Assembly: GCF_002224125.1 (NCBI RefSeq)
Contig: NZ_NCSM01000003.1
Location: forward strand, 193,747-257,746
DNA length: 64,000 nt
Direction: 5' to 3'
Source of the DNA: Streptomyces sp. NBS 14/10
GTDB taxonomy: Bacteria; Actinomycetota; Actinomycetes; Streptomycetales; Streptomycetaceae
Each line of letters opens with the position of its first letter. Position 1 is the first letter of the stretch. Positions 9,684-19,438 of the stretch are shown here, piece after piece. The translations under genes were made by a program, and so were the position numbers. Below the pieces are notes generated by a model, which was given only the letters and a program-made list of their open reading frames with translations, made no database searches and had not been told where the DNA came from.

Positions 9684-10685
9684 CTAGAGGGTTTCGGCAG
9701 GAGCGGCCTCCGCCGCCGCGACCGCCGCCTCGGCCCTCAGGTCGCGGCGCAGCTCCTTGGGCAGCGAGAAGGTCAGGCTCTCCTGCATCGGCTGGACGAC
9801 CTCCACATCTCCGAAGCCGCGCTCGGCCAGCCACTCCAGCACGCCCTCGACCAGCACATCCGGCACCGAGGCGCCCGAGGTCACGCCGACCGTCGTGACG
9901 CCCTCCAGCCATGCCTCGTCGATCTCGCTGGCGAAGTCGACCAGATGCCCGGCCTTGGCGCCGGCGCCGAGGGCGACCTCGACCAGCCGTACCGAGTTCG
10001 AGGAGTTCTTGGAGCCGACGACGATGACGAGGTCGGCCTCGGCGGCCACCTGCTTGATCGCGGTCTGGCGGTTCTGCGTGGCGTAGCAGATGTCGTCGCT
10101 CGGCGGGCTGATCAGCGCCGGGAACCGCTCCTTGAGCGCGTCCACGGTCTCCATCGTCTCGTCGACGGAGAGGGTGGTCTGGGACAGCCAGACGACCTTG
10201 GACTCGTCGCGGACCTCGACGTTCTCCACGTCCTGCGGGCCGTCGACGAGGGTGATGTGGTCCGGTGCCTCGCCGCTGGTCCCGATGACCTCTTCGTGGC
10301 CCTCGTGACCGATCAGGAGGATGTCGTAGTCCTCCTTGGCGAACCGGACGGCTTCCTTGTGGACCTTGGTGACCAGCGGGCAGGTCGCGTCGATGGTGGC
10401 GAGCCGGCGCTGCCTGGCCTCCTCGTGGACGACGGGTGCGACGCCGTGGGCCGAGAAGATCACGATGGATCCCTCGGGCACCTCCTCCGTCTCGTCGACG
10501 AAGATCGCGCCCTTCTTCTCGAGGGTCTGCACGACGTATTTGTTGTGGACGATCTCCTTGCGCACGTAGATCGGCGCCCCGTACTGCTCGAGGGCCTTCT
10601 CGACGGCGATCACGGCACGGTCCACGCCTGCGCAGTAGCCGCGGGGGGCCGCGAGCAGGACCCGGCGGGCTGTCGTTGCGGTCAT
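9684..10685 (-). CDS. ispH: 4-hydroxy-3-methylbut-2-enyl diphosphate reductase
   Basis: 333 residues from the ATG at 10685; frames upstream to 10706 are also open. The three cysteines that hold the [4Fe-4S] cluster are visible in [22 protein letters not shown] and [10 protein letters not shown], with the active-site SAHGVAP and SSNSVRLVE motifs. The enzyme makes IPP and DMAPP in the last step of the MEP pathway. It is divergent from xseA with about 63 bases between starts, and is followed in the same direction by ppgK. Confidence 0.96.
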   Translation of the reverse strand: MTATTARRVLLAAPRGYCAGVDRAVIAVEKALEQYGAPIYVRKEIVHNKYVVQTLEKKGAIFVDETEEVPEGSIVIFSAHGVAPVVHEEARQRRLATIDATCPLVTKVHKEAVRFAKEDYDILLIGHEGHEEVIGTSGEAPDHITLVDGPQDVENVEVRDESKVVWLSQTTLSVDETMETVDALKERFPALISPPSDDICYATQNRQTAIKQVAAEADLVIVVGSKNSSNSVRLVEVALGAGAKAGHLVDFASEIDEAWLEGVTTVGVTSGASVPDVLVEGVLEWLAERGFGDVEVVQPMQESLTFSLPKELRRDLRAEAAVAAAEAAPAETL

Positions 10686-10748
10686 GTTCCCCATGGTAGG
10701 GGCCATGGCCCCGGGTCTTTGTCAGTGGCGGCCGATACGCTCGCGGAC

Positions 10749-11969
10749 ATGGCTGTCAACACGTCCGCGGAGACGCCGATTCCGGTCGGCGAGGTGTCCC
10801 GGCTGATCGGCGGGTGGATCGACCGGCTCGGGGCGGTATGGGTGGAGGGGCAGATCACCCAGCTGTCCAGGCGCCCCGGCGCCGGGGTGGTGTTCCTGAC
10901 CCTGCGCGACCCCTCGTACGACATCTCGCTCACCGTCACCTGCTTCCGCGCCGTCTTCGACAAGGTCGCGGACACGGTCACCGAGGGCGCCCGGGTGGTG
11001 GTCCACGCCAAACCGGAGTGGTACGCGCCGCGCGGCCAGCTGTCCCTGCGGGCCGCCGAGATCCGGCCGGTCGGGGTCGGGGAGCTGCTGGCCCGGCTGG
11101 AGCTGCTGAAGAAGTCGCTGGCGGCGGAGGGGCTGTTCGCGGCCGACCGGAAGAAGCCGCTGCCGTTCCTGCCGCAGCTGATAGGGCTGGTCTGCGGGCG
11201 CGCCTCGGCCGCCGAGCGCGACGTGCTGGAGAACGCGCGGCTGCGCTGGCCCGCGGTCCGCTTCGAGGTGCGCAATGTCGCGGTGCAGGGCGTCCATGCC
11301 GTGCCGCAGGTGATCGAGGCGGTCCAGGAGCTGGACGCGCTGCCGGAGGTGGACCTGATCATCGTGGCGCGCGGCGGCGGCAGCGTGGAGGATCTGCTCC
11401 CCTTCTCCGACGAGCAGCTGGTACGGGCCGTGGCCGCCTGCGCCACCCCGGTCGTCTCGGCGATCGGGCACGAACCGGACTCGCCGCTGCTTGACCTCGT
11501 CGCCGACCTGCGCGCCTCCACGCCCACCGACGCGGCCAAGAAGGTCGTCCCGGACGTGGGCGAGGAGCTGATGCGGATCCAGCAGCTGCGCGAGCGCGCG
11601 CTGCGCAGCGCGCGCGGCCTGCTGGACCGGGAGGAGCGGGGGCTCGCGGCGGCGCTGGCCCGGCCCTGTATGCGGCAGCCGCACCGGATGGTGGACGAGC
11701 GGGCCGAGCAGATCGCGGGGCTGCTGGACCGGGGCCGGCGCTGCCTCGGCCATCTGCTGGACCGGGCGGACTCGGAGCTGACGCACACCCACGCCCGGGT
11801 GGTGGCCCTGTCCCCCGCCGCGACGCTGCGGCGCGGCTATGCGGTGCTGCAGCGCGCGGACGGGTCGGTGGTCCGGGCGGCGGCCGAGGTGAGCGAGGAC
11901 GAAGAGCTCAGGGCGCGGGTCGCCGAGGGCGAATTCACGGTCCGCGCCGTTGTCAGCCCCTCTGAATAG
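10749..11969 (+). CDS. xseA: Exodeoxyribonuclease VII large subunit
   Basis: 406 residues from the ATG at 10749. The frame stays open far upstream, but that part is antisense to ispH and ppgK. The N-terminal OB-fold ([20 protein letters not shown]) is followed by the catalytic domain with [20 protein letters not shown] and [20 protein letters not shown], and by a helical coiled region. Exo VII degrades single-stranded DNA from both ends and needs the small subunit encoded 10 bases downstream. Confidence 0.95.
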   Translation: MAVNTSAETPIPVGEVSRLIGGWIDRLGAVWVEGQITQLSRRPGAGVVFLTLRDPSYDISLTVTCFRAVFDKVADTVTEGARVVVHAKPEWYAPRGQLSLRAAEIRPVGVGELLARLELLKKSLAAEGLFAADRKKPLPFLPQLIGLVCGRASAAERDVLENARLRWPAVRFEVRNVAVQGVHAVPQVIEAVQELDALPEVDLIIVARGGGSVEDLLPFSDEQLVRAVAACATPVVSAIGHEPDSPLLDLVADLRASTPTDAAKKVVPDVGEELMRIQQLRERALRSARGLLDREERGLAAALARPCMRQPHRMVDERAEQIAGLLDRGRRCLGHLLDRADSELTHTHARVVALSPAATLRRGYAVLQRADGSVVRAAAEVSEDEELRARVAEGEFTVRAVVSPSE

Positions 11970-11979
11970 GCTGTGCGAC

Positions 11980-12303
11980 ATGGTGAAGACCCAAGAGAAG
12001 GACGAGAAGGCGGGGAAGGCGAAGGCCGCGCAGTCGGCCGGGGACCCGGCCGAGGCGTCCACGCTCGGCTATGAGCAGGCCCGCGACGAGTTGGTCGAGG
12101 TGGTGCGCCGCCTGGAGGCGGGCGGGACGACCCTCGAGGAGTCGCTTGCCCTCTGGGAGCGCGGCGAGGAGCTGGCCAAGGTCTGCCGCCGCTGGTTGGA
12201 AGGCGCCCGGGCGCGGTTGGACGCGGCGCTGGCCGAGACGGCGGAGGGGGACGACGGCGGGGCGGACGGCGACGAAGGGAGCGGGGGGAACGGCGGGAGC
12301 TGA
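11980..12303 (+). CDS. xseB: Exodeoxyribonuclease VII small subunit
   Basis: 107 residues from the ATG at 11980. The core from about residue 28 ([20 protein letters not shown], then [14 protein letters not shown]) is the diagnostic XseB two-helix hairpin that coats the large-subunit coiled coil. It is extended by a charged N-terminal Lys/Glu segment and a Gly/Asp-rich C-terminal tail not needed for the fold. Directly follows xseA, so an operon. Confidence 0.92.
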   Translation: MVKTQEKDEKAGKAKAAQSAGDPAEASTLGYEQARDELVEVVRRLEAGGTTLEESLALWERGEELAKVCRRWLEGARARLDAALAETAEGDDGGADGDEGSGGNGGS

Positions 12304-12438
12304 CGCGGTCCGGCGGGCTGCGGGCTGCGCTCGACGGGCGGCTGTCGGCGGGCGGCGGGCGGCGCTCGACGGGCTCGGGTGCTGCCGGCAGCGGTCGGCG
12401 GGCTCGGGTGCTGTGATTCGGAGCACCCCGCCCGCTAT

Positions 12439-12458
12439 TTAGTTGAACATTAACCTAA
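12439..12458. promoter_or_regulatory. Imperfect palindrome, MarR-type operator candidate
   Basis: TTAGTTGAACATTAACCTAA is an imperfect inverted repeat (7 of 10 arm positions match) in an AT-rich island, 62 bases before the nitroreductase start. The AGTTGAAcaTTaACcT core is of the kind bound by MarR-family repressors. No MarR gene is in this window. Confidence 0.45.
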
Positions 12459-12519
12459 TCCGCGTATGGTGGGGCTCCGTAAGCACACCCCCACAGCAAG
12501 CAGAAGGTTGTTCACGCTC

Positions 12520-13110
12520 ATGTCTCTGGCCCTCGACCCCGCCGCCCAGGACCTCCTCTTCCGCGAGGCCCACACCGCCAACACCTTTACCGACGAGCCG
12601 GTGACCGAAGGGCAGGTGCAGGCGATCTACGACCTGATCAAGTACGCCCCCACCGCCTTCAACCAGTCGCCCCTGCGGGTCGTGCTGGTCCGCTCGACCG
12701 AGGCCCGCGAGCGCCTGGTGCCGCATATGGCCGAGGGCAACCGGGCCAAGACCGCCACCGCCCCGCTGGTCGCGATCCTCGCCGCGGACAATGAGTTCCA
12801 CGAGGAGCTGCCGGCCCTCTTCCCCCACTTCCCGCAGGCCAAGGACATGTTCTTCAGCGAGCGCGCCGCCCGCGAGCAGGCCGCGGCGCTGAACGCCTCG
12901 CTCCAGGCCGGCTACTTCATCCTGGGCATCCGCGCCGCAGGCCTGGCCGCCGGCCCGATGACGGGCTTCGACGCGGCCGGTGTGCAGAAGGAGTTCCTTG
13001 ACGACGACCACACCCCACTGATCATCGTCAACATCGGCAAGCCCGGCGAGGACGCCTCGTTCCCGCGCGGCCCGCGGCTGGCCTACGACGAGGTCGTGAC
13101 CGCCGTCTGA
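12520..13110 (+). CDS. Nitroreductase family protein (malonic semialdehyde reductase-like)
   Basis: 196 residues from the ATG at 12520; upstream in-frame codons lie across the operator-like site and are not used. The sequence has the FMN-binding nitroreductase fold with YDLIKYAPTAFNQSPLRVVLV near the N-terminus and GPMTGFDAAGV near the C-terminus, close to the RutE/HadB subfamily that reduces malonic semialdehyde or small quinones with NAD(P)H. The gene stands alone with its own promoter region, and a MarR-type palindrome suggests induction by a small molecule or redox stress. Confidence 0.85.
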   Translation: MSLALDPAAQDLLFREAHTANTFTDEPVTEGQVQAIYDLIKYAPTAFNQSPLRVVLVRSTEARERLVPHMAEGNRAKTATAPLVAILAADNEFHEELPALFPHFPQAKDMFFSERAAREQAAALNASLQAGYFILGIRAAGLAAGPMTGFDAAGVQKEFLDDDHTPLIIVNIGKPGEDASFPRGPRLAYDEVVTAV

Positions 13111-13166
13111 GGACCCCGTCTCAGGGCCCCTGCCCGAGACCCCCGACCCGCCCCGCTCCCCCCGGC

Positions 13167-13209
13167 GGCAGGGGGCACCTCCCAGCGGTAGCTGGGGGAG
13201 AACCGAGCC
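13167..13209 (+). repeat. 43-bp dispersed repeat, copy 1
   Basis: The segment contains GGGCACCTCCCAGCGGTAGC and ends GAGAACCGAGCC. It matches 15056-15098 in inverted orientation at 42 of 43 bases. It sits beyond a C7T6 tract at the 3' side of the minus-strand DUF4245 gene. I recall similar elements scattered through many Streptomyces genomes. Confidence 0.85.
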
Positions 13210-13242
13210 ACAAAAAAGGGGGGGCGCGGTTGGCCGTCGCGC

Positions 13243-13782
13243 TCAGCCCTTCCCCGTGTCGAGCGCGGCGGCCATTTCCGTCAGCTGTCCGAACGACGCC
13301 GTGCCGGTGACCACCGTGGTCACGCCCGGCTCCGCGCTCACCAGCGCGTCGTACTTGTCGCCCTCGTAGCGGATCCACTCCTTGCCGTCGATCCGCTGCT
13401 TCTTGTCCGTCTTCTTCGCCTGCTGGGTCACATCGGCGATGTACGGCCCCGCCTTGGCGTCGCTCTGCTCGACCGCGACGTAGTCCTCCTTCGGGGTGAG
13501 GAAGCCGAGGTGCCACGCCGTGCCCTCCGCCTGCGACGACTGCACGGGTCCGTACGTCACCGAGGTCGCGCGCCAGCCCTTGGGCAGGCTGCCGGGCTCC
13601 GGCGCCGCCACCGGATACGGCGCCGCGCGCCGGGCGGTGATCAGCTCTACCCTGTAGTCGACCGTCTTCAGCGGATTCTTGCTGTCGTCGTGCGGAATGG
13701 CGAAGACGTAGATGCCCGCTGCGACGGCGCCTATTGCCGCCACCGACAGCACCATGTCCCGCACCGTCTCTTTGCCTCGCAT
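13243..13782 (-). CDS. DUF4245 family membrane-anchored protein
   Basis: 179 residues from the ATG at 13782 (another start at 13791 adds three residues). A single N-terminal membrane segment ([20 protein letters not shown]) is followed by an extracytoplasmic domain with [14 protein letters not shown], typical of DUF4245. The function is unknown in the family. It is divergent from glpX, an arrangement I recall as conserved in actinomycetes, and the pair is enclosed by the two inverted 43-bp repeats. Confidence 0.85.
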   Translation of the reverse strand: MRGKETVRDMVLSVAAIGAVAAGIYVFAIPHDDSKNPLKTVDYRVELITARRAAPYPVAAPEPGSLPKGWRATSVTYGPVQSSQAEGTAWHLGFLTPKEDYVAVEQSDAKAGPYIADVTQQAKKTDKKQRIDGKEWIRYEGDKYDALVSAEPGVTTVVTGTASFGQLTEMAAALDTGKG

Positions 13783-13953
13783 ACCTGCCACGCCCCCTAT
13801 CGTCCCTCATGGCAGTCGCGCTCATGCGTGGGGCCCTCTGCTCACATTCCTAATCAGCGGATACTGTGCTTTTCGGGGGGCTGTCCCCAGCTCCCGCACA
13901 ATGCACGAATCACCCTCACATCCGGCCGTCGCCGTACAGAAAGGTGCGATCCG

Positions 13954-14985
13954 ATGACCGAGCATCATCTGCCGTCCCAGCTGGAAGTCAGCCCCGAGGC
14001 CCCCGACCGCAACCTCGCCCTGGAACTCGTCCGGGTCACCGAGGCCGGTGCCATGGCCTCCGGTCGCTGGGTGGGACGCGGCGACAAGAACGGCGCCGAC
14101 GGCGCCGCCGTGAAGGCCATGCGCTCCCTCGTCCACACCGTGTCCATGAACGGTGTCGTGGTGATCGGCGAAGGCGAGAAGGACGAAGCGCCCATGCTCT
14201 TCAACGGAGAGCGCGTGGGCGACGGGACCGGCCCGGAGTGCGACGTGGCCGTGGACCCGGTGGACGGCACCACGCTCACCGCCAAGGGCATGGCGAACGC
14301 GGTATCCGTCCTGGCCGTCGCCGATCGCGGCACCATGTTCGACCCGTCCGCGGTCTTCTATATGAACAAGCTGGCCACCGGCCCCGAGGCCGCCGAGTAC
14401 GTCGACATCACCGCACCGCCCGGCGTCAATATCCGCCGGATCGCGAAGGCGAAGAAGTCCAGCCCCGAGGACGTCACGGTGGTCGTGCTCGACCGGCCCC
14501 GGCACGAGAACATCGTCAAGGAGATCCGGGAGGCGGGCGCCCGGATCAAGTTCATCTCCGACGGCGACGTGGCCGGCGCGATCATGGCCGCCCGCGAGGG
14601 CGCCGGCGCGGACCTGCTGCTGGGCATCGGCGGTACGCCGGAGGGCATCATCGCGGCCTGCGCGATCAAGTGTCTGGGCGGCACGATCCAGGCCCAGCTG
14701 TGGCCCAAGGACGACGAGGAGCGGCAGCGCGCGATCGACGCGGGCCATGACCTCGACCAGGTGCTGGAGACGGACGACCTGGTCAGCGGCGACAACGTGT
14801 TCTTCGTGGCCACCGGCATCACCGACGGCGATCTGCTGCGCGGGGTGCGGTACCGCGCGGAGACCGCGACCACCCAGTCGCTGGTGATGCGCTCCAAGTC
14901 GGGGACCATCCGGCAGATCGACTCGGTCCACCGGCTGTCCAAGCTGCGCGCCTACGCCTCGGTCGACTTCGACCGCGCGCGCTAG
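13954..14985 (+). CDS. glpX: Class II fructose-1,6-bisphosphatase
   Basis: 343 residues from the ATG at 13954, with AAGG 11 bases upstream. The metal-binding signature [11 protein letters not shown] is present, along with [14 protein letters not shown] and [15 protein letters not shown], which are diagnostic for GlpX. It removes the 1-phosphate from fructose 1,6-bisphosphate in gluconeogenesis and is usually the only such enzyme in actinomycetes. The frame is open upstream, but that region is antisense to DUF4245 and is rejected. A strong terminator follows. Confidence 0.96.
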   Translation: MTEHHLPSQLEVSPEAPDRNLALELVRVTEAGAMASGRWVGRGDKNGADGAAVKAMRSLVHTVSMNGVVVIGEGEKDEAPMLFNGERVGDGTGPECDVAVDPVDGTTLTAKGMANAVSVLAVADRGTMFDPSAVFYMNKLATGPEAAEYVDITAPPGVNIRRIAKAKKSSPEDVTVVVLDRPRHENIVKEIREAGARIKFISDGDVAGAIMAAREGAGADLLLGIGGTPEGIIAACAIKCLGGTIQAQLWPKDDEERQRAIDAGHDLDQVLETDDLVSGDNVFFVATGITDGDLLRGVRYRAETATTQSLVMRSKSGTIRQIDSVHRLSKLRAYASVDFDRAR

Positions 14986-15011
14986 CCGCCAGTACGCGCC
15001 GCGGTTACGGG

Positions 15012-15051
15012 CGGGCCCCTCCTCCCCGGCGGGGCCCGGCCCCCCTTTTTT
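15012..15051 (+). terminator. Rho-independent terminator of glpX
   Basis: Stem CGGGCCCC (15012-15019) with GGGGCCCG (15031-15038), then GCCCCCC and six T residues (15046-15051). It lies 27 bases after the glpX stop. Confidence 0.8.
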
Positions 15052-15055
15052 CAGG

Positions 15056-15098
15056 GGCTCGGTTCTCCCTCAGCTACCGCTGGGAGGTGCCCCCTGCC
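15056..15098 (-). repeat. 43-bp dispersed repeat, copy 2 (inverted)
   Basis: Reverse complement of the element at 13167-13209 with one mismatch. It begins 5 bases after the T run of the glpX terminator. The other copy likewise lies just beyond a C7T6 tract, so the tract and the repeat seem to travel as one unit. Confidence 0.85.
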
Positions 15099-15114
15099 AG
15101 GAGTTGCCCGGGAG

Positions 15115-15471
15115 TCAGCCGGCGGCCGCCACCCGTACGGCGCGCTGCAGCTCCGCCTCGCGCCGCCGCCGGCGGGCCAGTACGACGCGGCGCTCGGCCG
15201 CGGTCAGCCCGCCCCACACCCCGTACGGCTCCGGCTGCAGCAGGGCGTGCTCACGGCACTCGACCATGACCGGGCAGCGCGCACAGACGCGTTTGGCGGC
15301 CTCCTCCCGCGACAGCCGCGCAGCCGTGGGCTCCTTCGAGGGCGCGAAGAACAGCCCGGCCTCGTCCCGGCGGCACACCGCCTCCGAGTGCCAGGGGCCT
15401 GCCTGATCCCGAGCGGGGATGCGCTGCGGGGGCACGGCGGCGTCCAGCAGGGGCTGATGCGGTTGCAGCAC
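15115..15471 (-). CDS. wblI: WhiB-family iron-sulfur regulator (WblI-like)
   Basis: 118 residues with a GTG start at 15471 and a GGAG ribosome site 6 bases before it. The four cluster cysteines are in EAVCRRDEAG and RVCARCPVMVEC (C-X29-C-X2-C-X5-C). The GVWGG turn and a basic RRRRRREAELQ tail follow. WhiB-like proteins carry a redox-sensitive [4Fe-4S] cluster and act with sigma factors. Its place between glpX and the class I fumarase matches my memory of wblI (SCO5046), which is the only reason for the symbol. Confidence 0.85.
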   Translation of the reverse strand: MLQPHQPLLDAAVPPQRIPARDQAGPWHSEAVCRRDEAGLFFAPSKEPTAARLSREEAAKRVCARCPVMVECREHALLQPEPYGVWGGLTAAERRVVLARRRRREAELQRAVRVAAAG

Positions 15472-15620
15472 GGTCTACTCCTGACGACGGCTCCGGTGGT
15501 CACCCTTGCCCGCCTGGCCCGTACGGCCCGTTAGCACCCCCATCAGCCGTACGAGAGACGATGCACCAAGCCTTACCCGCTGTGCGCGTGCTTATGCACA
15601 CCGTTGCCCCGCCCGGGAAT

Positions 15621-16307
15621 TCAATATGAACGTAGGTTCTTCAGGCGTTTTCCGCGCTTGCGCTTGACCTCGGCACCGCCAAAGACCGTGAATCCCCGCA
15701 CCACGATGGCCGGGGCGTCCGGATCCGGCGACTCGAACGTCTTGATGTCGAATCCACCGAAAATGCCCCCGCCGTCGCCGCTGACCGTGACGTTTTCCGG
15801 GACCTTGATCTCGACTCCGCCGAAGATGGCGCAGACGTTGATGACGATCTCCCGATGCTCGAACAGCGCCTCGGTCAGGTCGATTTCGACACCGCCGAAC
15901 AACGCGAAGGCGTTGGTGGTGCGCCTGACCCGCCAGCGGCCCTTGCGCGCCGCGCCACCGAAGACCGCCATCAGGTTGTCGGAGGCGGGGAGGGCGCGGG
16001 GCCCCCAGGGCCCCAGATCGGCCGGTGCCGGGGCGGCGGCGCGGCCGGCCGCCGCGGCCGCGGGCAGATCGCGGACCAGGGGGTCCAGCTCGCCCACGGT
16101 CTTGGCCCGGTAGACCGCGTCGATCCGGTCGGCGTGCTCCTCGGGGTCGAGCCTGCCCTCGGCCAGGGCCTCGCGCAGGATGTCCGCGATCCGGTCACGA
16201 TCCGCGTCCGAGGCGCGCAGCTCCCCGGCGGGCACGGGCGCGGGGGCGACGGCCGTCTTCGTGGGCGCGGCGGTTTTCGTCAAAGGCACCGGCTGCTGCT
16301 CAGTCAC
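15621..16307 (-). CDS. DUF1707 protein with LiaF-like C-terminal domain
   Basis: 228 residues, GTG start. Residues 28-80 (ELRASDADRDRIADILREAL, EEHADRIDAVYRAKTVGEL) are the DUF1707/SHOCT-like domain. The C-terminal 110 residues (FGGVEIDLTEA, AIFGGVEIKVPENV, FGGFDIK, FGGAEVK) are the beta-strand repeats of LiaF-like cell-wall-active-antibiotic response proteins. No membrane segment is obvious. A perfect palindrome 13 bases before the start is a probable operator, so expression is likely controlled by a repressor. Confidence 0.85.
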   Translation of the reverse strand: MTEQQPVPLTKTAAPTKTAVAPAPVPAGELRASDADRDRIADILREALAEGRLDPEEHADRIDAVYRAKTVGELDPLVRDLPAAAAAGRAAAPAPADLGPWGPRALPASDNLMAVFGGAARKGRWRVRRTTNAFALFGGVEIDLTEALFEHREIVINVCAIFGGVEIKVPENVTVSGDGGGIFGGFDIKTFESPDPDAPAIVVRGFTVFGGAEVKRKRGKRLKNLRSY

Positions 16308-16320
16308 CCGGCCAGAGTAC

Positions 16321-16344
16321 CTAGTCGCGATGTATCGCGACTAG
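16321..16344. promoter_or_regulatory. Perfect 11-bp-arm palindrome, operator candidate
   Basis: CTAGTCGCGAT (16321-16331), a GT centre, then ATCGCGACTAG (16334-16344): a perfect inverted repeat. It lies 13 bases before the DUF1707 start and 125 bases before fumA. The TCGCGA-rich core with TAG ends resembles sites of dimeric winged-helix repressors such as PadR or GntR types. Its position would block DUF1707 transcription. Confidence 0.7.
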
Positions 16345-16469
16345 GGGTTGTCGCCACTGGACGTTCGTATGCCCGACCTCACAGGTCCCGCCCTCCCGCC
16401 CCGTTCTACGCTGGTGTGCGCTGTCGACGAAGTCAGCCGTAGCCCCGTCGAGTGAGGAATGGCCGCGCC

Positions 16470-18155
16470 ATGCCCCCTGTCCCCCCGCCCGCCCACCCTG
16501 CGTTTGCCTATTCGGACCTGCTGCCCCTGGGCGAGGACACCACGCCGTACCGCCTGGTGACCTCCGAGGGCGTGAGCACCTTCGAGGCCGGCGGGCGTAC
16601 GTTCCTCAAGGTCGAGCCGGAGGCGCTGCGCAAGCTCGCGGCCGAGGCGATGCACGACATCTCGCACTATCTGCGCCCGGCTCACCTCGCCCAGCTGCGC
16701 CGCATCCTGGACGACCCCGAGGCCAGCCCCAACGACCGCTTCGTCGCGCTGGACCTGCTGAAGAACGCCAACATCGCGGCCGCGGGCGTGCTCCCGATGT
16801 GCCAGGACACCGGCACGGCCATCGTGATGGGCAAGCGCGGCCAGAACGTGCTGACCGAGGGCGGCGACGAGGAGGCCCTGTCGCGCGGCGTGTACGACGC
16901 GTACACCAAACTCAATCTGCGCTACTCCCAGATGGCCCCGCTGACCATGTGGGAGGAGAAGAACACCGGCTCCAACCTGCCCGCCCAGATCGAGCTGTAC
17001 GCGACCGACGGCGGCGCGTACAAGTTCCTCTTCATGGCCAAGGGCGGCGGCTCGGCCAACAAGTCCTTCCTCTACCAGGAGACGAAGGCGGTCCTCAACG
17101 AGGGCTCGATGATGAAGTTCCTGGAGGAGAAGATCCGCTCGCTGGGCACCGCGGCCTGCCCGCCGTACCACCTGGCGATCGTGGTCGGCGGCACCAGCGC
17201 GGAGTACGCGCTCAAGACCGCGAAGTACGCCTCGGCGCACTACCTGGACGAGCTGCCCACCGAGGGCTCCCCCACCGGTCACGGCTTCCGCGACAAGGAG
17301 CTGGAGGAGAAGGTCTTCGAGCTGACGCAGCGGATCGGGATCGGCGCGCAGTTCGGCGGCAAGTACTTCTGCCATGACGTACGGGTGGTCCGGCTGCCCC
17401 GGCACGGCGCGTCCTGCCCGGTGGCCATCGCGGTCTCCTGCTCCGCCGACCGCCAGGCGCTGGCGAAGATCACGCCCGAGGGCGTCTTCCTGGAGCAGCT
17501 GGAGACCGACCCGGCCGGGTACCTGCCGGAGACCACCGACGAGCACCTGTCGGACGACGACGTGGTCCGCGTCGACCTCAACCGGCCGATGGACGAGATC
17601 CGGGCGGAGCTGACCAAGTACCCGGTCAAGACCCGGCTTTCGCTCACCGGCCCACTCGTCGTCGCCCGCGACATCGCGCACGCGAAGATCAAGGAGCGGC
17701 TGGACGCGGGCGAGGAGATGCCGCAGTACCTGCGCGACCACGCCGTCTACTACGCGGGCCCGGCCAAGACCCCCGAGGGCTACGCCTCCGGGTCCTTCGG
17801 GCCGACGACGGCGGGCCGTATGGACGCGTACGTGGAGCAGTTCCAGGCGGCCGGCGGTTCGTACGTCATGCTGGCCAAGGGGAACCGCTCCCGGCAGGTC
17901 ACCGACGCCTGCCAGGCGCACGGCGGCTTCTACCTCGGCTCGATCGGCGGCCCGGCGGCGCGGCTGGCCCAGGACTGCATCAAGAAGGTGGAGGTCCTGG
18001 AGTACGCGGAGCTCGGCATGGAGGCGGTCTGGAAGATCGAGGTCGAGGACTTCCCGGCGTTCGTCGTGGTCGACGACAAGGGGAACGACTTCTTCACCGA
18101 CCCGGGCCCGTCCCAGCCGTTCGTCACCAGCATCCCGGTCCGCCCGCAGGGCTGA
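16470..18155 (+). CDS. fumA: Class I (iron-sulfur) fumarate hydratase
   Basis: 561 residues from the ATG at 16470, with a GAGTGAGGAA purine stretch upstream; a GTG at 16452 is an alternative. The N-terminal alpha domain has [18 protein letters not shown] (cluster Cys) and [14 protein letters not shown]. The C-terminal beta domain has [15 protein letters not shown] and [12 protein letters not shown]. It interconverts fumarate and malate in the citric acid cycle and carries an oxygen-sensitive [4Fe-4S] cluster. A class II fumarase lies about 4 kb downstream, so the strain has both types. Confidence 0.95.
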   Translation: MPPVPPPAHPAFAYSDLLPLGEDTTPYRLVTSEGVSTFEAGGRTFLKVEPEALRKLAAEAMHDISHYLRPAHLAQLRRILDDPEASPNDRFVALDLLKNANIAAAGVLPMCQDTGTAIVMGKRGQNVLTEGGDEEALSRGVYDAYTKLNLRYSQMAPLTMWEEKNTGSNLPAQIELYATDGGAYKFLFMAKGGGSANKSFLYQETKAVLNEGSMMKFLEEKIRSLGTAACPPYHLAIVVGGTSAEYALKTAKYASAHYLDELPTEGSPTGHGFRDKELEEKVFELTQRIGIGAQFGGKYFCHDVRVVRLPRHGASCPVAIAVSCSADRQALAKITPEGVFLEQLETDPAGYLPETTDEHLSDDDVVRVDLNRPMDEIRAELTKYPVKTRLSLTGPLVVARDIAHAKIKERLDAGEEMPQYLRDHAVYYAGPAKTPEGYASGSFGPTTAGRMDAYVEQFQAAGGSYVMLAKGNRSRQVTDACQAHGGFYLGSIGGPAARLAQDCIKKVEVLEYAELGMEAVWKIEVEDFPAFVVVDDKGNDFFTDPGPSQPFVTSIPVRPQG

Positions 18156-18195
18156 TCAGCCCACAGGGCTGATCCACGCGCCCGGCCGGGCCCGC

Positions 18196-19266
18196 TCAGC
18201 CGGCCAGCACCGCCTCGAACGCCCCCGGGCGCTGGACCACGCCGCTGCAGGCGGGGTCAGGACCGGGGGCGCCCTCGCCCGCGGGGCACGGGCGGTCGCG
18301 CTCCGCGGACCACATGGACAGCCGGCCGATCCCCTTGGCCGCCGCGAACCGGGCGAGCCCGGCGGCGTCCTCGAGCGTGAAGACCTCTCCGGAGACGTCG
18401 TTGACCCCGATCATCGGGGTCACGGTGAGGGTCTTCCAGGCCGCGGCCTCGGAGAGGCCGAGGACGCCGCGGATCCGGCCGTGGGCGTTGATGGCGGCCT
18501 GGACGGCGTACCGGCCCATGTCGCCGGTGTGCTCGCCGCCGTAGTTCATGGCCATGATGTTCACGCCCGAGACATCAACGCCCTGGGCGCGGGCGTTGGC
18601 GAGCAGGGCGCTGCTGTCGTCGGTCAGGCCGTAGGGCATGGCGGGCAGGGTGAAGGAGACCTCCAGGCCGGGGCGGGCGCGCTGGAGGAGCGCGATGGCC
18701 TGCGCCCGGCGGGTGGCGGATACGGGGTCGGCGAGGGTGGCGCCCTCGATGTCGAAGTCGGCCTTGGTGAAGCCGTAACGGTCGATCACCGCGGCGTAGG
18801 CGGTGGCGAGTTCGGGTACGTCGGCGCAGACCGTGGCCAGTTCCCGCCCGGCAGCGCCGCCGAAGGAGACCCGTACGTCGCTTCCGGCCCGGCGCACGGC
18901 GGCGATCCGGGCCATCAGCGCCCGGTCGGCCAGCGGGATCCCGCCGTCCCAGACGGGGACGCAGCTTCCGCCCGCGATGACGAACCCCAGCGTGAACTCC
19001 TTGACGCCGCGCGCGGCGGCCTCGGCCATGTCGTATCCGGCCGCCCAGGCGCTGACGTACGGCGCCAACGGGACGTCAGGACGGGCCACCGGCGGCGCGG
19101 GTGGGGGCGTGGGTGGGGGCGTGGATGAGTGGGTGGGCGGGTGCGCGGTCGGGGGCGCGAGCCGCGGGGGCGGGCGCTCGCCGCCGGCCCAGACGGCGAC
19201 GGCGGCGCAGACCGCCGCGGCGAGCATGGTGCGGCCACCCAGGCGCGGGGTGGAGATGGCCCTCAC
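18196..19266 (-). CDS. Secreted GH18-fold chitinase-like protein
   Basis: 356 residues from a GTG at 19266 with AAGGAGAGC upstream. A signal peptide is visible (LGGRTMLAAAVCAAVAVWAGG), followed by a Pro/Thr-rich linker of about 30 residues with PTPPPAPP. The rest is a TIM-barrel of the GH18 family: GFVIAGG, VRVSFGGAAG and GFTKADFDIEGA, the last being the DxxDxDxE catalytic strand with Glu retained. It belongs to the bacterial chitinase-like group distinct from the two chitinases at 59-64 kb. Confidence 0.82.
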   Translation of the reverse strand: MRAISTPRLGGRTMLAAAVCAAVAVWAGGERPPPRLAPPTAHPPTHSSTPPPTPPPAPPVARPDVPLAPYVSAWAAGYDMAEAAARGVKEFTLGFVIAGGSCVPVWDGGIPLADRALMARIAAVRRAGSDVRVSFGGAAGRELATVCADVPELATAYAAVIDRYGFTKADFDIEGATLADPVSATRRAQAIALLQRARPGLEVSFTLPAMPYGLTDDSSALLANARAQGVDVSGVNIMAMNYGGEHTGDMGRYAVQAAINAHGRIRGVLGLSEAAAWKTLTVTPMIGVNDVSGEVFTLEDAAGLARFAAAKGIGRLSMWSAERDRPCPAGEGAPGPDPACSGVVQRPGAFEAVLAG

Positions 19267-19438
19267 GCGATGTGCTCTCCTTCCGGTACGGGCAAGCCGG
19301 GCGCGCTCCTTCAGCTCAGCGGCGGCGCTTCGGCCGCTCTTCAAAGCTCGCACATCGAACGAACCGTCATGGGCTATGACACACCGCACCGTTTACGTAT
19401 ATGCGGAAAATCCTATTTGCTGCATTAGCCTCTGGCTC

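Noticed and set aside
9138..10748. Open frame continuous with and upstream of xseA
   Set aside because: It is antisense to ispH and ppgK and has no family features. XseA begins at 10749.
12371..12413. Direct repeat GGGCTCGGGTGCTG (12371-12384 and 12400-12413)
   Set aside because: Short GC-rich duplication after xseB without symmetry or gene association. Probably slippage.
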